This document shows positions 39,431-48,420 of a stretch of 64,000 nt of DNA, one piece after another. Each line of letters starts with the position of its first letter. Positions within the stretch are counted from its first letter, which is position 1. A program made the translations under genes and the position numbers. Below the pieces are notes generated by a model. The model searched no databases, was not told the DNA's origin, and saw only the letters and a program-made list of their open reading frames with translations. The DNA is taken from assembly GCA_964631565.1 (NCBI GenBank), contig CAZVYJ010000009.1, positions 1-64,000 on the forward strand, in the 5' to 3' direction. The stretch comes from CAZVYJ01 sp964631565 (GTDB lineage: Bacteria > Planctomycetota > Phycisphaerae > SM23-33).

Positions 39431-42376
39431 GTGCGAAACTTCGTGTTCATTCCGGCAGTGCTGCTTTTGTCAGCCGCCTATGCGCCCGCCCAGCAGGCCC
39501 CGATACGCTGCCTGTCATACGACGGCAAGACCATGCTGGCCGTCGGCGACCGCGGTACGATACTCGCCAGCGACGACATGGGTGCCTCGTGGAAGCCGCT
39601 GGAAAGCCCGGCCAAAGGAAACTTCCAGTCCGTCGCATACGAGGGGAAACATACCATCTACGTTTTCGGCGGCGTCGCCCTGCCGGGACACAACGGCGGC
39701 GCGGGCGAGGCCGTAATGCTTAGAAGCGACGACGCTGGAAAAACTTTCAAAGCCGTCCCGTGCGGACGGGCGCAATGGCTTTACGGCGGCTGCTTCAAAG
39801 GCGAAACGGGCGTAATCTTCGGGCAGGCGTCGCCGGACTGCCCTTCCGGGCTGATGCGAACCGTGACTGCCGGTGCGGACTGGCTGCCGATGGACACCGA
39901 TTCGCGAGGTCCGATGTCGGCCGGCGCTTTCCAGACGACAAATCTGGGCCGCATCGTCGGGGCCAGGCACAGGATACTCTCGATCAAGGCTCTCAAGTCG
40001 GCCGACATTCAGCCGCCGCCCACAGAGTCCGAGCTTAACCTGTCAGCCGTCTGCATCGCCGACGACAATCGCTACTGGGCCGTCGGCGAAAACGGCACCA
40101 TTCTCCGCAGCCGCGCCGCCGACCAGACGTGGGAGCAGATTCCCGTCAGCCTGCCGATTGGTGCAAGACTGCTGGCCGACTACGAAGCAATCGCATTCGC
40201 GCCGCCTCGCTCAATATGGGTCGGCGGCGGACAGCTTGGCTGCATACTCCACACCACAGACGGCGGCGTAAACTGGCGGAGGCTGGCCGCGCCAGGCCCC
40301 GGTGAAATACACGCCCTGCTCGCCATCGACGACAAAACCGTTCTCGCCGGCGGCGACGGCGGAAGGATATGGCGAAGCACAGACGCCGGCACGACGTGGA
40401 AGCTCGCTCACGGTTCGGAGAAAACCGATGTGCTGTTCATACTGGCCGCCGGCGACCTGAGCTGCTACCCGGCGATTGTCGCGCATGCTCAGGCCGGCCT
40501 GGACGTAGCCGTCCTGTTCGTCACTCGCCCCTGCTACAACAAATACATCCTGCCCGATCAGCCGCTGCGCGCCGCTGCGATTCAGGCCGGAGCTTCGTCG
40601 GTTGCGGTACTCAGCGACTTTCCGTCGCAGGTGCTGCCTGTCTGCGACGCGGACCTCAGCGAAGATAAAATCATAAAAACATGGTCGGACTCGCTCGACG
40701 CGCCGGCCGAGCCTGTGTTGCTGCGGCAGATTGCCGCCGTCATGCGCCAGTACCGCCCCGCAGTCGTGGCCACCGGCCCAAATGAATCCGGCCCCAGCGG
40801 TGCGGAGGCGGAAACCCGGCTCGTCGCCCGCCTGGCCTGCTGGGCAGTCCAGCTCGCCGGTGAAAAAGAGGCATTCCCGGAACTGGATTTAGTGAATCTT
40901 CCGCCGTGGTCGGTTCAGCGAGTCTTCACTGCACTGGAAAGCAATGCTCGCTGGGACTCGCCGTGGGAGAAGGCCGCCCGTCACGACAGAAACGACACGA
41001 CGACGGTTATCGACACGGCCGGCTTCCCGAGGGACGGCGGCACGAACATCGAAATGCTCTGTCAGGCCGCGATATGGCGGCTGCCGTGGCTAACGGCCCT
41101 CGAAAACCGTCCGGGCAGGTTCAACTCGTACAAATGCAAAACGGCCGGGAAAAAACTGCTGCTGTTCACGACAGGCCTGGCTGACAAGCGGCTGAAATTC
41201 ACAGTCGCAGACAAGGACCTGAACGATCTATCCATGGCCGCCACGATGAAGTTCACACTGGAAACCGGAAACGTCGCCACGCTTATCGGCAGGCTGGTCG
41301 AAATCTCGAAAAAATTCCCCGCCGACCCGCTCGGCCCGGACCGCCTGCTGCTGGTTCGCGACAAGCTGCTGGCGGAAGGCAGGCTGCTGGAGGCCGACGA
41401 GGCTGCGATGAATTTCGTGTCGTTCGGTGTCAGGCATCCGCTCTGGAATCAGGTCTGCGCGCAGGTTCTCGCGTCGTACGTCTCCAGCGAATGGAAGGCG
41501 CAGAGGCTCCGCCAGGGTCTTTCGCGATGGAACCCCGCCGAAATCCTCGACGCGGCGGCCAAACGTTTCTCCGCCCAGCCGGCATGGAACGCCACGCCGC
41601 AAGGCCGCCTGCTGCTGGCGAGGACGATGGCGTCGCTAGACAAAAAGAAGAATGCCAACGACATTCTCGTTTCACTGTCCGGCGACACCTATCCGGACGA
41701 ATGGAAATCGCTGGCAGAGCGCGAACTGGCCGGAAACCCGGTGAACAAGAAGGATAAAACGCTCACTCGCATGGAGGCGTCCATAGAACTCGACGGCGGC
41801 AAAATCGACGGCCTGCTGGACGAGCCATTCTGGAAGACCGCGCCGACGGTCACGCTGAAGCAGAGCCTGGGCCACAATTTCGAGACGCCGCCGGCCGGAA
41901 CGTTCCAGGCCATCCGCACGAAAACGCACATTGTCTTCGGCATCTCGCTGCCGTCGGAAAACGCGTGGAACTGGAAGCTGCGAATCGCCGTCGACGCCGA
42001 CCGCGACGCATGGACGCAGGTCGTGCTGACATGCGACACGTACGGCAGCCGCAGTCTGGAACTGCTCACACGGGGCGGACCGGCGGCGACATTGGACAAG
42101 CGACTCATGCTGGCCGGCGGGCAGGACGACAAAAAGTCATACACAATCGAGCTAGCCCTGCCGCTTGCGAGCTTCGACACAAACACGACCGGCCCGGCGA
42201 CGTGGCTGTTTCAGGTGACGGCTGAGGGCGACAACTTCGGCAAAAAGGCGACGCTGCATTATCAGAAGCAACCGGACGCCAGACTGCTGCCCGAGCGTTA
42301 CGGCCTGTTCGACCTGCCGGAATTCAAACCGGCTGATGAAAACAAGGAAGCCCCCGAAAAATCCGAGACCGAGTGA
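39431..42376 (+). CDS. Exported Ycf48-like propeller / inactive PIG-L-like / CBM9-like protein
   Basis: The 981-residue protein has a signal peptide (to about APAQQ). A Ycf48/sortilin-like beta-propeller (about 20-330) shows repeats such as VGDRGTILASDDMGASWKPL and VGENGTILRSRAADQTWEQI. A region resembling PIG-L/LmbE deacetylases (about 330-600) has DVLFILAAGDLSCYPAIVAHAQAGLDVAVLFVTR and YRPAVVATGPNES, but the catalytic HPDDE is replaced by AAGDLS and the later HPDH motif is missing. A helical part is followed by a CBM9/DOMON-like sandwich (about 784-965, DGLLDEPFWKTAP). It follows the GH113-like gene by 4 nt. It probably binds sugars or cell-wall material; no activity can be stated. Confidence 0.72.
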   Translation: MRNFVFIPAVLLLSAAYAPAQQAPIRCLSYDGKTMLAVGDRGTILASDDMGASWKPLESPAKGNFQSVAYEGKHTIYVFGGVALPGHNGGAGEAVMLRSDDAGKTFKAVPCGRAQWLYGGCFKGETGVIFGQASPDCPSGLMRTVTAGADWLPMDTDSRGPMSAGAFQTTNLGRIVGARHRILSIKALKSADIQPPPTESELNLSAVCIADDNRYWAVGENGTILRSRAADQTWEQIPVSLPIGARLLADYEAIAFAPPRSIWVGGGQLGCILHTTDGGVNWRRLAAPGPGEIHALLAIDDKTVLAGGDGGRIWRSTDAGTTWKLAHGSEKTDVLFILAAGDLSCYPAIVAHAQAGLDVAVLFVTRPCYNKYILPDQPLRAAAIQAGASSVAVLSDFPSQVLPVCDADLSEDKIIKTWSDSLDAPAEPVLLRQIAAVMRQYRPAVVATGPNESGPSGAEAETRLVARLACWAVQLAGEKEAFPELDLVNLPPWSVQRVFTALESNARWDSPWEKAARHDRNDTTTVIDTAGFPRDGGTNIEMLCQAAIWRLPWLTALENRPGRFNSYKCKTAGKKLLLFTTGLADKRLKFTVADKDLNDLSMAATMKFTLETGNVATLIGRLVEISKKFPADPLGPDRLLLVRDKLLAEGRLLEADEAAMNFVSFGVRHPLWNQVCAQVLASYVSSEWKAQRLRQGLSRWNPAEILDAAAKRFSAQPAWNATPQGRLLLARTMASLDKKKNANDILVSLSGDTYPDEWKSLAERELAGNPVNKKDKTLTRMEASIELDGGKIDGLLDEPFWKTAPTVTLKQSLGHNFETPPAGTFQAIRTKTHIVFGISLPSENAWNWKLRIAVDADRDAWTQVVLTCDTYGSRSLELLTRGGPAATLDKRLMLAGGQDDKKSYTIELALPLASFDTNTTGPATWLFQVTAEGDNFGKKATLHYQKQPDARLLPERYGLFDLPEFKPADENKEAPEKSETE

Positions 42377-42386
42377 GACACGCCTC

Positions 42387-43190
42387 TCAGTCCCTGCCGA
42401 CTTTTATTATTCTTTCCCACGCGACCTGGTTAATCGCAAATGTCGTGTCCGGGCCGATGGCGGCTTTTTTCACCGAGTTCGCCTTCTCGTCGGGAACCAG
42501 CGCGAGCACCTTGACCTGTCCGCGGTCGGCAATCTGCTTCGGGTTGGTCATTACCGACGGGTCTTCGCCGGCTGAGCCGGGTTCGCAGCGGTTCATCACC
42601 ACGCCGGCGACGGTAAGCCCGGCCGAACGTGCGGCGTGAAGCGTAAGCAGCGTGTGGTTTATCGTGCCCAGGCCGCTGCGGGCGACTACCACGAGCGGCA
42701 GCTTCATCATGACGGCAAGATGGATTACCCAGAAGTCGTCGGTAATCGGGCAGAGCAGCCCGCCGACGCCCTCGACGATAACCGGCCCGCCGCTGGCGGC
42801 GATTCGCCTGTAGCCGTCGAAAATCGCGTCCAGGTCGACCGGCCGTCCCTCTCGCTCCGCCGCCACGTTGGGCGCAAGCGGCATTGTGTAGCGGACCGGG
42901 TTTATTTCGTCCAGCGTTCTGCGTGAGTCGGCGCACGCTGCGAGAAACTCGGCGTCCTCGCTGACGAGGTTTCCGGAAACCGTCCTGCACCCGCTCGCCA
43001 CGGGCTTGAAAACATCCACAAGAACGCCCGACCGCCGCAGGTAGCGTGCAATCGCGCCTGCAACAAGCGTCTTGCCGACAGCAGTGTCGGTGCCGGTCAC
43101 GAACAATCCTCTGGCTTCCGGCAGCGGCGGATACGCCGACACGTCGAAATCGAACGGATTTCTGTGTTTATTTTTGCCTGAAAAACTCAT
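42387..43190 (-). CDS. bioD: Dethiobiotin synthetase
   Basis: BioD closes the ureido ring of 7,8-diaminopelargonate with CO2 and ATP to give dethiobiotin. The 267-residue protein has the P-loop VTGTDTAVGKTLVAG (about 31-45), FKPVASGC, PVIVEGVGGLLCPI and MNRCEPG, all typical of the family. The start codon overlaps the end of bioA by 23 bp, indicating a coupled bioA-bioD operon. It is convergent with the Ycf48-like gene, with a 10-bp gap. Confidence 0.94.
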   Translation of the reverse strand: MSFSGKNKHRNPFDFDVSAYPPLPEARGLFVTGTDTAVGKTLVAGAIARYLRRSGVLVDVFKPVASGCRTVSGNLVSEDAEFLAACADSRRTLDEINPVRYTMPLAPNVAAEREGRPVDLDAIFDGYRRIAASGGPVIVEGVGGLLCPITDDFWVIHLAVMMKLPLVVVARSGLGTINHTLLTLHAARSAGLTVAGVVMNRCEPGSAGEDPSVMTNPKQIADRGQVKVLALVPDEKANSVKKAAIGPDTTFAINQVAWERIIKVGRD

Positions 43191-44550
43191 TTATGCTCGC
43201 AATCGCAGCCGTCAGCAGCCGCTCAAGTGTCGCTTCGTCCATCGCCGGGGCGGGCATCAGCACGACGACGTCGCCCAGCGGCCGGATTATTACACCATGT
43301 TTCATCGCCCATTTGCAAACTTCGACGCCCGCCCGCTTCTGCGGGTCGAACGGTTTTCTGGCGGGGCGGTCCGCGACTAGCTCGATGCCGACCATCATGC
43401 CGCACTGGCGAATGTCGCCGACGTGCGGATGGTCAGCCAGTTCGGCAAGTCTGCTGCGAATCAGCTCGACCTTGCCGGGCAGCTTATCCAGCAGGCCGCT
43501 CTTGAATATCAGGTCCGCGCTCGCGACGGCCGCTGCGCAGCCGAGCGCGTTGCCCGTGTAGGTATGCCCGTGATAGAAAGTTTTGCCTTCGCTCAACTCG
43601 CCGCAGAACGCGTCGAATATCCGCTGCGTCACCAGCGTAGCCGCCACGGGCAGGTAGCCGCCTGTAAGCCCTTTTCCGACGCACATCAGGTCGGGCGAGA
43701 CGTTCTCATGCTCGCATGCGAACATTTTTCCGGTGCGGCAGAAGCCGGTGGCGACTTCGTCGGCGATGAGCAGCACGTCGTGTTTTCGCGTAATTTCGCG
43801 AAGGCCCGCAAGAAAGCCCGGCGTATGCGTAATCATGCCGGCCGCCGCCTGTATGAGCGGCTCGACGATGACAGCGCAGTATTCATCCGGCGATTCACTC
43901 AACGCACGTTCTATCTGCTCGAGGACGGCTTTTCCCGCCTCGTCGCCGGCCGGGTGATGGTACGCGTTCGGCGAGTCGACGAACGTCACGTCGAACAGCA
44001 GCGGGCGGAACAGGCTGTGGAATGTTTCGATGCCGCCGACGCTTACCGAGCCTATCGTGTCGCCGTGGTAGCTGTCGCGAAGCGCGATGAACCGCCGCCG
44101 CTTTCGCTGCCCGATGTTGTGGTAATACTGGAACGCCATCTTGAGTGCGACCTCGACGGCCGTCGCGCCGCTGTCGCTGTAAAAAACCTTATCAAGCCCC
44201 GCCGGCGAAATTCGCACCAGCCGCTCGGCCAGTTCTATGCTCGGCGGCGAGCTGTGCCCCAGCAGCGTGGTGTGCGCGATGCGGTCGAGCTGGGCGCGAA
44301 CTGCCGCATTTATCGCCGCCACGCGATGCCCGTGAAGATTGCACCACAGGCTCGAAAACCCGTCGATGTACCGCCCGCCGCGGGCATCGATAAGCTCGAA
44401 GCCCTCGCCCTTCACGATAATCCTGCCGGCGTCATCGCTGTCCGCCAGCCACTGCTTCATCGGCGTAAACGGATGCCATACATATTCGTTGTCCATCGCG
44501 ACCATGCGGTCGGCGTATTCGCTGCCGTCATGAGGAACCGGTTTCGCCAT
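43168..44550 (-). CDS. bioA: Adenosylmethionine-8-amino-7-oxononanoate aminotransferase
   Basis: BioA is a PLP-dependent class III aminotransferase that converts 8-amino-7-oxononanoate to 7,8-diaminopelargonate, using S-adenosylmethionine or lysine as donor. The 460-residue protein has the N-terminal YVWHPFTPMKQW, YSDSGATAVEVALKMA, LLIADEVATGFCRTGKMFA and the PLP lysine in CVGKGLTGGYLP, all diagnostic. The ATG at 44550 is preferred; a GTG at 44562 overlaps the AGGAG site. It is divergent from pcm, 67 bp away. bioB and bioF are not in this window. Confidence 0.94.
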   Translation of the reverse strand: MAKPVPHDGSEYADRMVAMDNEYVWHPFTPMKQWLADSDDAGRIIVKGEGFELIDARGGRYIDGFSSLWCNLHGHRVAAINAAVRAQLDRIAHTTLLGHSSPPSIELAERLVRISPAGLDKVFYSDSGATAVEVALKMAFQYYHNIGQRKRRRFIALRDSYHGDTIGSVSVGGIETFHSLFRPLLFDVTFVDSPNAYHHPAGDEAGKAVLEQIERALSESPDEYCAVIVEPLIQAAAGMITHTPGFLAGLREITRKHDVLLIADEVATGFCRTGKMFACEHENVSPDLMCVGKGLTGGYLPVAATLVTQRIFDAFCGELSEGKTFYHGHTYTGNALGCAAAVASADLIFKSGLLDKLPGKVELIRSRLAELADHPHVGDIRQCGMMVGIELVADRPARKPFDPQKRAGVEVCKWAMKHGVIIRPLGDVVVLMPAPAMDEATLERLLTAAIASINEFFRQK

Positions 44551-44617
44551 TCGCTGCTGCACTCCTGCCTTTTAAAGTGTTAAAACCGCCGCTCCGGCGA
44601 CATATAATATGTTCATC

Positions 44618-45274
44618 ATGTCCTCCGAGGAAGAAAATCTGCTTCTCGCCCGCCGCGATATGGTCGAAACGCAGCTTCGCGCCCGCGGCATCAGCGACCA
44701 GACCGTCCTGGACGCATTCATGGAAATACCCCGCGAGCTGTTCGTCCCGCAGGAACTGCGGCATGAGGCATACGAGGACCATCCGATACAGATAGGCTTC
44801 GGCCAGACCATATCGCAGCCTTATGTGACGGCCCTTATGGTGCAGGAACTCCGCCCCGGGCGAAACGACCGCGTGCTGGACGTCGGCGCCGGCAGCGGCT
44901 ACCAGACAGCGATACTGGCCCGGCTCGCCGGGCATGTATACGCCGTCGAGCGGATAGAGGCCCTTACCGCCCAGGCGGCAAGCGTGCTGGCGGCCGTCAA
45001 TGCGGAAAACGTGACGCTGCGAACCGGCGACGGCACGCTGGGCTGGCCTGAGGAGGCCCCGTTCGACGGGATAATCTGCGGGGCAGCCGCCCCGCAGGTG
45101 CCGAAGCCCTGGCTGGACCAGCTTGCCGACGGCGGCAGAATCGTAACGCCGGTCGGCGGGCACAATTCGCAGGTAATCCAGGTTATCGAAAAGCAAGGCG
45201 GCGGCATCCGCAAACGTGAGCTTTGCGCCGTGCGGTTCGTGAAACTCATCGGACAGGAGGGGTGGCCCGCTTGA
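44618..45274 (+). CDS. pcm: Protein-L-isoaspartate O-methyltransferase
   Basis: This enzyme repairs isoaspartyl residues in aged proteins by SAM-dependent methylation. The 218-residue protein has VLDVGAGSGYQTAILA (SAM motif I), the N-terminal IPRELFVPQELRHEAYEDHPIQIGFGQTISQPYVTALM and FDGIICGAAAPQVP. Two start codons are possible, 44609 and 44618. A promoter-like TTAAAA (44580-44585), 17-bp spacer and TATAAT (44603-44608) ends 9 nt before 44618, and no Shine-Dalgarno is present, so 44618 with a leaderless mRNA is favoured. It is divergent from bioA. Confidence 0.94.
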   Translation: MSSEEENLLLARRDMVETQLRARGISDQTVLDAFMEIPRELFVPQELRHEAYEDHPIQIGFGQTISQPYVTALMVQELRPGRNDRVLDVGAGSGYQTAILARLAGHVYAVERIEALTAQAASVLAAVNAENVTLRTGDGTLGWPEEAPFDGIICGAAAPQVPKPWLDQLADGGRIVTPVGGHNSQVIQVIEKQGGGIRKRELCAVRFVKLIGQEGWPA

Positions 45275-45343
45275 CAGCGGCGCCGCCTGCGGTATCATCG
45301 CTGGCGTTGTTTCCATTAAAACTCAACTGCTTTGGAGAAAACC

Positions 45344-45682
45344 ATGCGATATGTACTGTCTCTGGCTTTAGTGCTGTCACTGCTCGCAGGCTGCGAAAAG
45401 AAAAACGAAGTCAAGACCACCGAAGTTCCGCCGGACAGGACAATGGAAGAACTTGCCCCTCCGACTCCGACGGACAACGGCGGATCGACCATTGACGACT
45501 CGACACCGACTCGGTTGACCCCGGTCGAGAGAACTTACACAATCCAGAAGGGCGACACGCTCTGGTCGATCGCCCGCACCCAGCTCGGCGACGGCAAGCG
45601 ATACAAGGAAATCATGGAGCTTAATCCGGGCCTCGAACCGAACAAGCTGCGCATCGGCACGGTAATCAAGCTTCCTGAATAG
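45344..45682 (+). CDS. LysM-domain lipoprotein
   Basis: The 112-residue protein has a lipoprotein signal peptide with lipobox LLAGC (C17), a Thr/Pro-rich linker and a C-terminal LysM domain (about 63-112; YTIQKGDTLWSIARTQLGDGKRYKEIMELNPGLEPNKLRIGTVIKLP), which binds peptidoglycan. It is probably an envelope-tethering lipoprotein. The ATG at 45344 has GGAGAA upstream. It is 5 nt upstream of recG, so the two may be cotranscribed, although there is no obvious functional link. Confidence 0.9.
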   Translation: MRYVLSLALVLSLLAGCEKKNEVKTTEVPPDRTMEELAPPTPTDNGGSTIDDSTPTRLTPVERTYTIQKGDTLWSIARTQLGDGKRYKEIMELNPGLEPNKLRIGTVIKLPE

Positions 45683-45687
45683 CCAAG

Positions 45688-47763
45688 GTGCCTAAACTCG
45701 AACTCGACACGCCCGTTCAGTATGTCAAAGGCGTCGGCCCGGTCCGCGCGGAGCAACTGGCCGAGCTTGGCGTGCGTACCGTCGAGGATCTGCTCACATA
45801 CTTCCCGCGGCGGTTTAATCTGCGCAGGCAGGTTCAGCCCATCGAAACGCTGCACGGCGACGAGCCGGCCGCAACCGTCGCGGGCGAGGTAATCGAGACG
45901 CGAGAGCTGCGCTTCGGAAAGAGGCCGTTCTTCGAGTGCAGCCTCGACGACGGCACGGGCTGCGTCACCGTGAAATGGTTCCACGGCGGATACCTGCGCG
46001 ACCGGATAAAATCCGGCTCGAACATGGTCGTAAGCGGCAGAGTTTCCACCTACAAGGAAGCCATCCAGTTCATCAACCCGCGATTCGAGGTGCTCTGGGA
46101 CGCGGAAGCCGCCGATTTATCACAGGACGAGCTGCTGCCGGTCTACCCGGCCGGGGCAAAACTCACCAGCGGGCATATCGCCCAGATAATAAAAAAAGTT
46201 CTGCCGCAGGCGAAAGACCTGCTGCCGCGATGGTTCGATCAGAAATATCTCGCCGACCGCGGCCTGCCCGACCGCCCCGCCGCCATCGCCGCGATGCACC
46301 ACCCGGAAGACAAGGACCAGTGGGCCTCCGCCCGCCGGCGCATGGCCTACGACGAGTGCCTGCTCATGCAGCTCGGCATAGCACTGATGCGAATGCGCGA
46401 GGTCAGCCGGCCTGCTCACCCCGTGAAATGCAGCGAGGAAATCGACAAGCGCATCCGCGCGAGGTTCCCGTTCGCCCTGACGGCCGCCCAGGATAAGGCC
46501 GTCGCGGAAATCGCAGCTGATATGGCCCGCGAGAAACCGATGAACCGCCTGCTTCAGGGCGACGTAGGCTCCGGCAAAACGGTCGTCGCGCTCTACGCAG
46601 CGCTGGCTGCCGTCGCCGGAGGCTACCAGACGGCTATCATGACCCCGACGGAAATCCTCGCCACGCAGCATTACAATAAAATCGAAAATTATCTTTCCGG
46701 CAGCAGGGTCCGCACCGCCCTGCTTGTCGGCGGGCAGCCGGCCGCCAGGCGGAAGGAAATTCTCGACTCGCTGGCCGCTGGCGAAATCGACATCGTCGTC
46801 GGCACGCACGCGCTGATAAGCGAGGGCGTGAAGTTCGGCAAGCTGGCACTTGTGGTCATCGACGAGCAGCACAAGTTCGGCGTCCGCCAGCGCACGGTAA
46901 TCCGCGGCAAGGGTTTCGCGCCGCATTACCTGGTGATGACGGCTACGCCAATCCCCCGCACGCTGGCAATGACGGTTTTTGGCGATCTGGACGTGTCGGT
47001 AATAGACGCGATGCCGCCCGGCCGCGGCAAAACCGAAACCCGCTGCATCCGCGAAACCGAACTGCCGGACACGCTGCATTTCGTCGCGGAGAAACTCGAG
47101 TCCGGCCAGCAGGCGTATTTCATCTATCCGCTGGTCAATCCCTCGCCGCAGCTGGAGCTGACTGCAGCAGAGGACGCATGCAGGGAGCTTTCGGCAAGCG
47201 AGCTTGGACGGTTCGGCGTGGGGCTTATCCATGGGCAGATGCCGGCCGCCAAAAAGGACGCCGTAATGGCCGACTTCCGCAGCGGGAAAATCAGGGTGCT
47301 CGTTGCGTCGGTGGTCGTGGAGGTCGGCGTCGACGTGCCGGCCGCCAACGTGATGGTCGTCATGCACGCCGAGCGATTCGGGCTGGCGCAGCTGCACCAG
47401 CTTCGCGGGCGAATCGGCCGGTCGACGCAGGACGCCGTGTGCATACTCGTCGCGTCGCCGAGAAATCCCATCGCGAAGCAGCGACTGGACGTGCTGGTCA
47501 AGACGAACGACGGCTTCAAAATCGCCGAGGAAGACCTGCGGCTTCGCGGGCCGGGCGAAATTTTCGGCACGAAACAGCACGGCCTGCCGGAACTGAAGGT
47601 CGCGGACCTTATAGAAGACTTCGAGCTGCTGCGGATGGCCAGGCGCGACGCGTTCGGAATAGTAAAGGACGACCCGACGCTGTCTGCCCCCCACAACCAG
47701 CAGCTCCGCCGCGAGGTCGTCAAGGCCTACGCAGGAAGGCTGAGCTTCCTGGCGGGAGCGTAG
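45688..47763 (+). CDS. recG: ATP-dependent DNA helicase RecG
   Basis: RecG remodels stalled replication forks and branched recombination intermediates. The 691-residue protein has the N-terminal wedge/OB domain (VQYVKGVGPVRAEQLAELGVRTVEDLLTYFPRR), Walker A GDVGSGKTV, the Walker B variant VIDEQHKFGVRQR and TATPIPRTLAMT. The C-terminal helicase domain contains LIHGQM, VVEVGVDVPAANVMV and QLRGRIGRS. The length matches the family. The GTG start lies 5 nt after the LysM gene stop. The REP-like element at 47797-47871 follows it. Confidence 0.96.
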   Translation: MPKLELDTPVQYVKGVGPVRAEQLAELGVRTVEDLLTYFPRRFNLRRQVQPIETLHGDEPAATVAGEVIETRELRFGKRPFFECSLDDGTGCVTVKWFHGGYLRDRIKSGSNMVVSGRVSTYKEAIQFINPRFEVLWDAEAADLSQDELLPVYPAGAKLTSGHIAQIIKKVLPQAKDLLPRWFDQKYLADRGLPDRPAAIAAMHHPEDKDQWASARRRMAYDECLLMQLGIALMRMREVSRPAHPVKCSEEIDKRIRARFPFALTAAQDKAVAEIAADMAREKPMNRLLQGDVGSGKTVVALYAALAAVAGGYQTAIMTPTEILATQHYNKIENYLSGSRVRTALLVGGQPAARRKEILDSLAAGEIDIVVGTHALISEGVKFGKLALVVIDEQHKFGVRQRTVIRGKGFAPHYLVMTATPIPRTLAMTVFGDLDVSVIDAMPPGRGKTETRCIRETELPDTLHFVAEKLESGQQAYFIYPLVNPSPQLELTAAEDACRELSASELGRFGVGLIHGQMPAAKKDAVMADFRSGKIRVLVASVVVEVGVDVPAANVMVVMHAERFGLAQLHQLRGRIGRSTQDAVCILVASPRNPIAKQRLDVLVKTNDGFKIAEEDLRLRGPGEIFGTKQHGLPELKVADLIEDFELLRMARRDAFGIVKDDPTLSAPHNQQLRREVVKAYAGRLSFLAGA

Positions 47764-47796
47764 AAAATGATGGATTGTCATACTATTTCTTCACAC

Positions 47797-47871
47797 ACTA
47801 GCCCAGAGTGCAAACGAGGGGTTATCTGCTGTTTTTTACTTAAATACCCCTCACTTACGTTCAGGGCTAGT
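47797..47871. repeat. REP-like palindromic element downstream of recG
   Basis: The ends are perfect (ACTAGCCC at 47797-47804, GGGCTAGT at 47864-47871). The 26-nt arms are largely complementary and terminate in GAGGGGT/ACCCCTC, with an AT-rich loop. It shares the ACTAGCC start and general plan with 20561-20629 on its minus strand. It lies in the recG-hisI gap (47764-47976), which has no other feature. Confidence 0.75.
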
Positions 47872-47976
47872 TTTGCGCCGTTTCTTTCTGCGTTTGACGT
47901 TGCGTCTTGCGGTAGTTAGCATGTTTGCTGATTTTACGCGGGCGATAATGCCCGGCACACGGCATGGGAGTGCAAT

Positions 47977-48378
47977 GTGAGCAAGTTAGAAGACAGCATC
48001 AAGGGTTTGAAGTACGATTCAGCCGGGCTTATCCCGGCCGTCTGCATAGACGCGAAGACGAAACAGGTTCTCATGGTCGCGTACATGAACGAGGCGTCGC
48101 TGCTGGACACGATAAAGACCGGCAAGACGCATTTCTGGTCTCGCAGCCGGCAGAAATACTGGATGAAAGGCGAATCGTCCGGCCATACGCAGGAAGTCAA
48201 GGCCATCTACACCGACTGCGACAAAGACACGCTGGTAATCGAAGTTACCCAGCATGGCGCCGCCTGCCACGAAGGCTACTACTCATGCTTCTACCGCAAA
48301 CTGAGCAAGGCCGGCGAATGGGAAGTAGTTGCGGAAAAGCTTTTCGACCCGGAAAAAATTTACAAAGACAAAAAATAG
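47977..48378 (+). CDS. hisI: Phosphoribosyl-AMP cyclohydrolase
   Basis: HisI opens the adenine ring of phosphoribosyl-AMP in histidine synthesis. The 133-residue protein has TGKTHFWSRSRQKYWMKGESSGHTQ, the Mg-binding aspartates in DCDKDT and the zinc cysteines in GAACHEGYYSCFYR. It is the stand-alone HisI form without a HisE domain. The start is GTG 47977 with GGGAG 6 nt upstream; an overlapping ATG is followed at once by a stop. No other his gene is in the window. The potassium transporter genes follow after 42 nt. Confidence 0.95.
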   Translation: MSKLEDSIKGLKYDSAGLIPAVCIDAKTKQVLMVAYMNEASLLDTIKTGKTHFWSRSRQKYWMKGESSGHTQEVKAIYTDCDKDTLVIEVTQHGAACHEGYYSCFYRKLSKAGEWEVVAEKLFDPEKIYKDKK

Positions 48379-48420
48379 CCGCAAGGGATCAATAAGTTTC
48401 CGCCTGCCCGGGGAACATAT

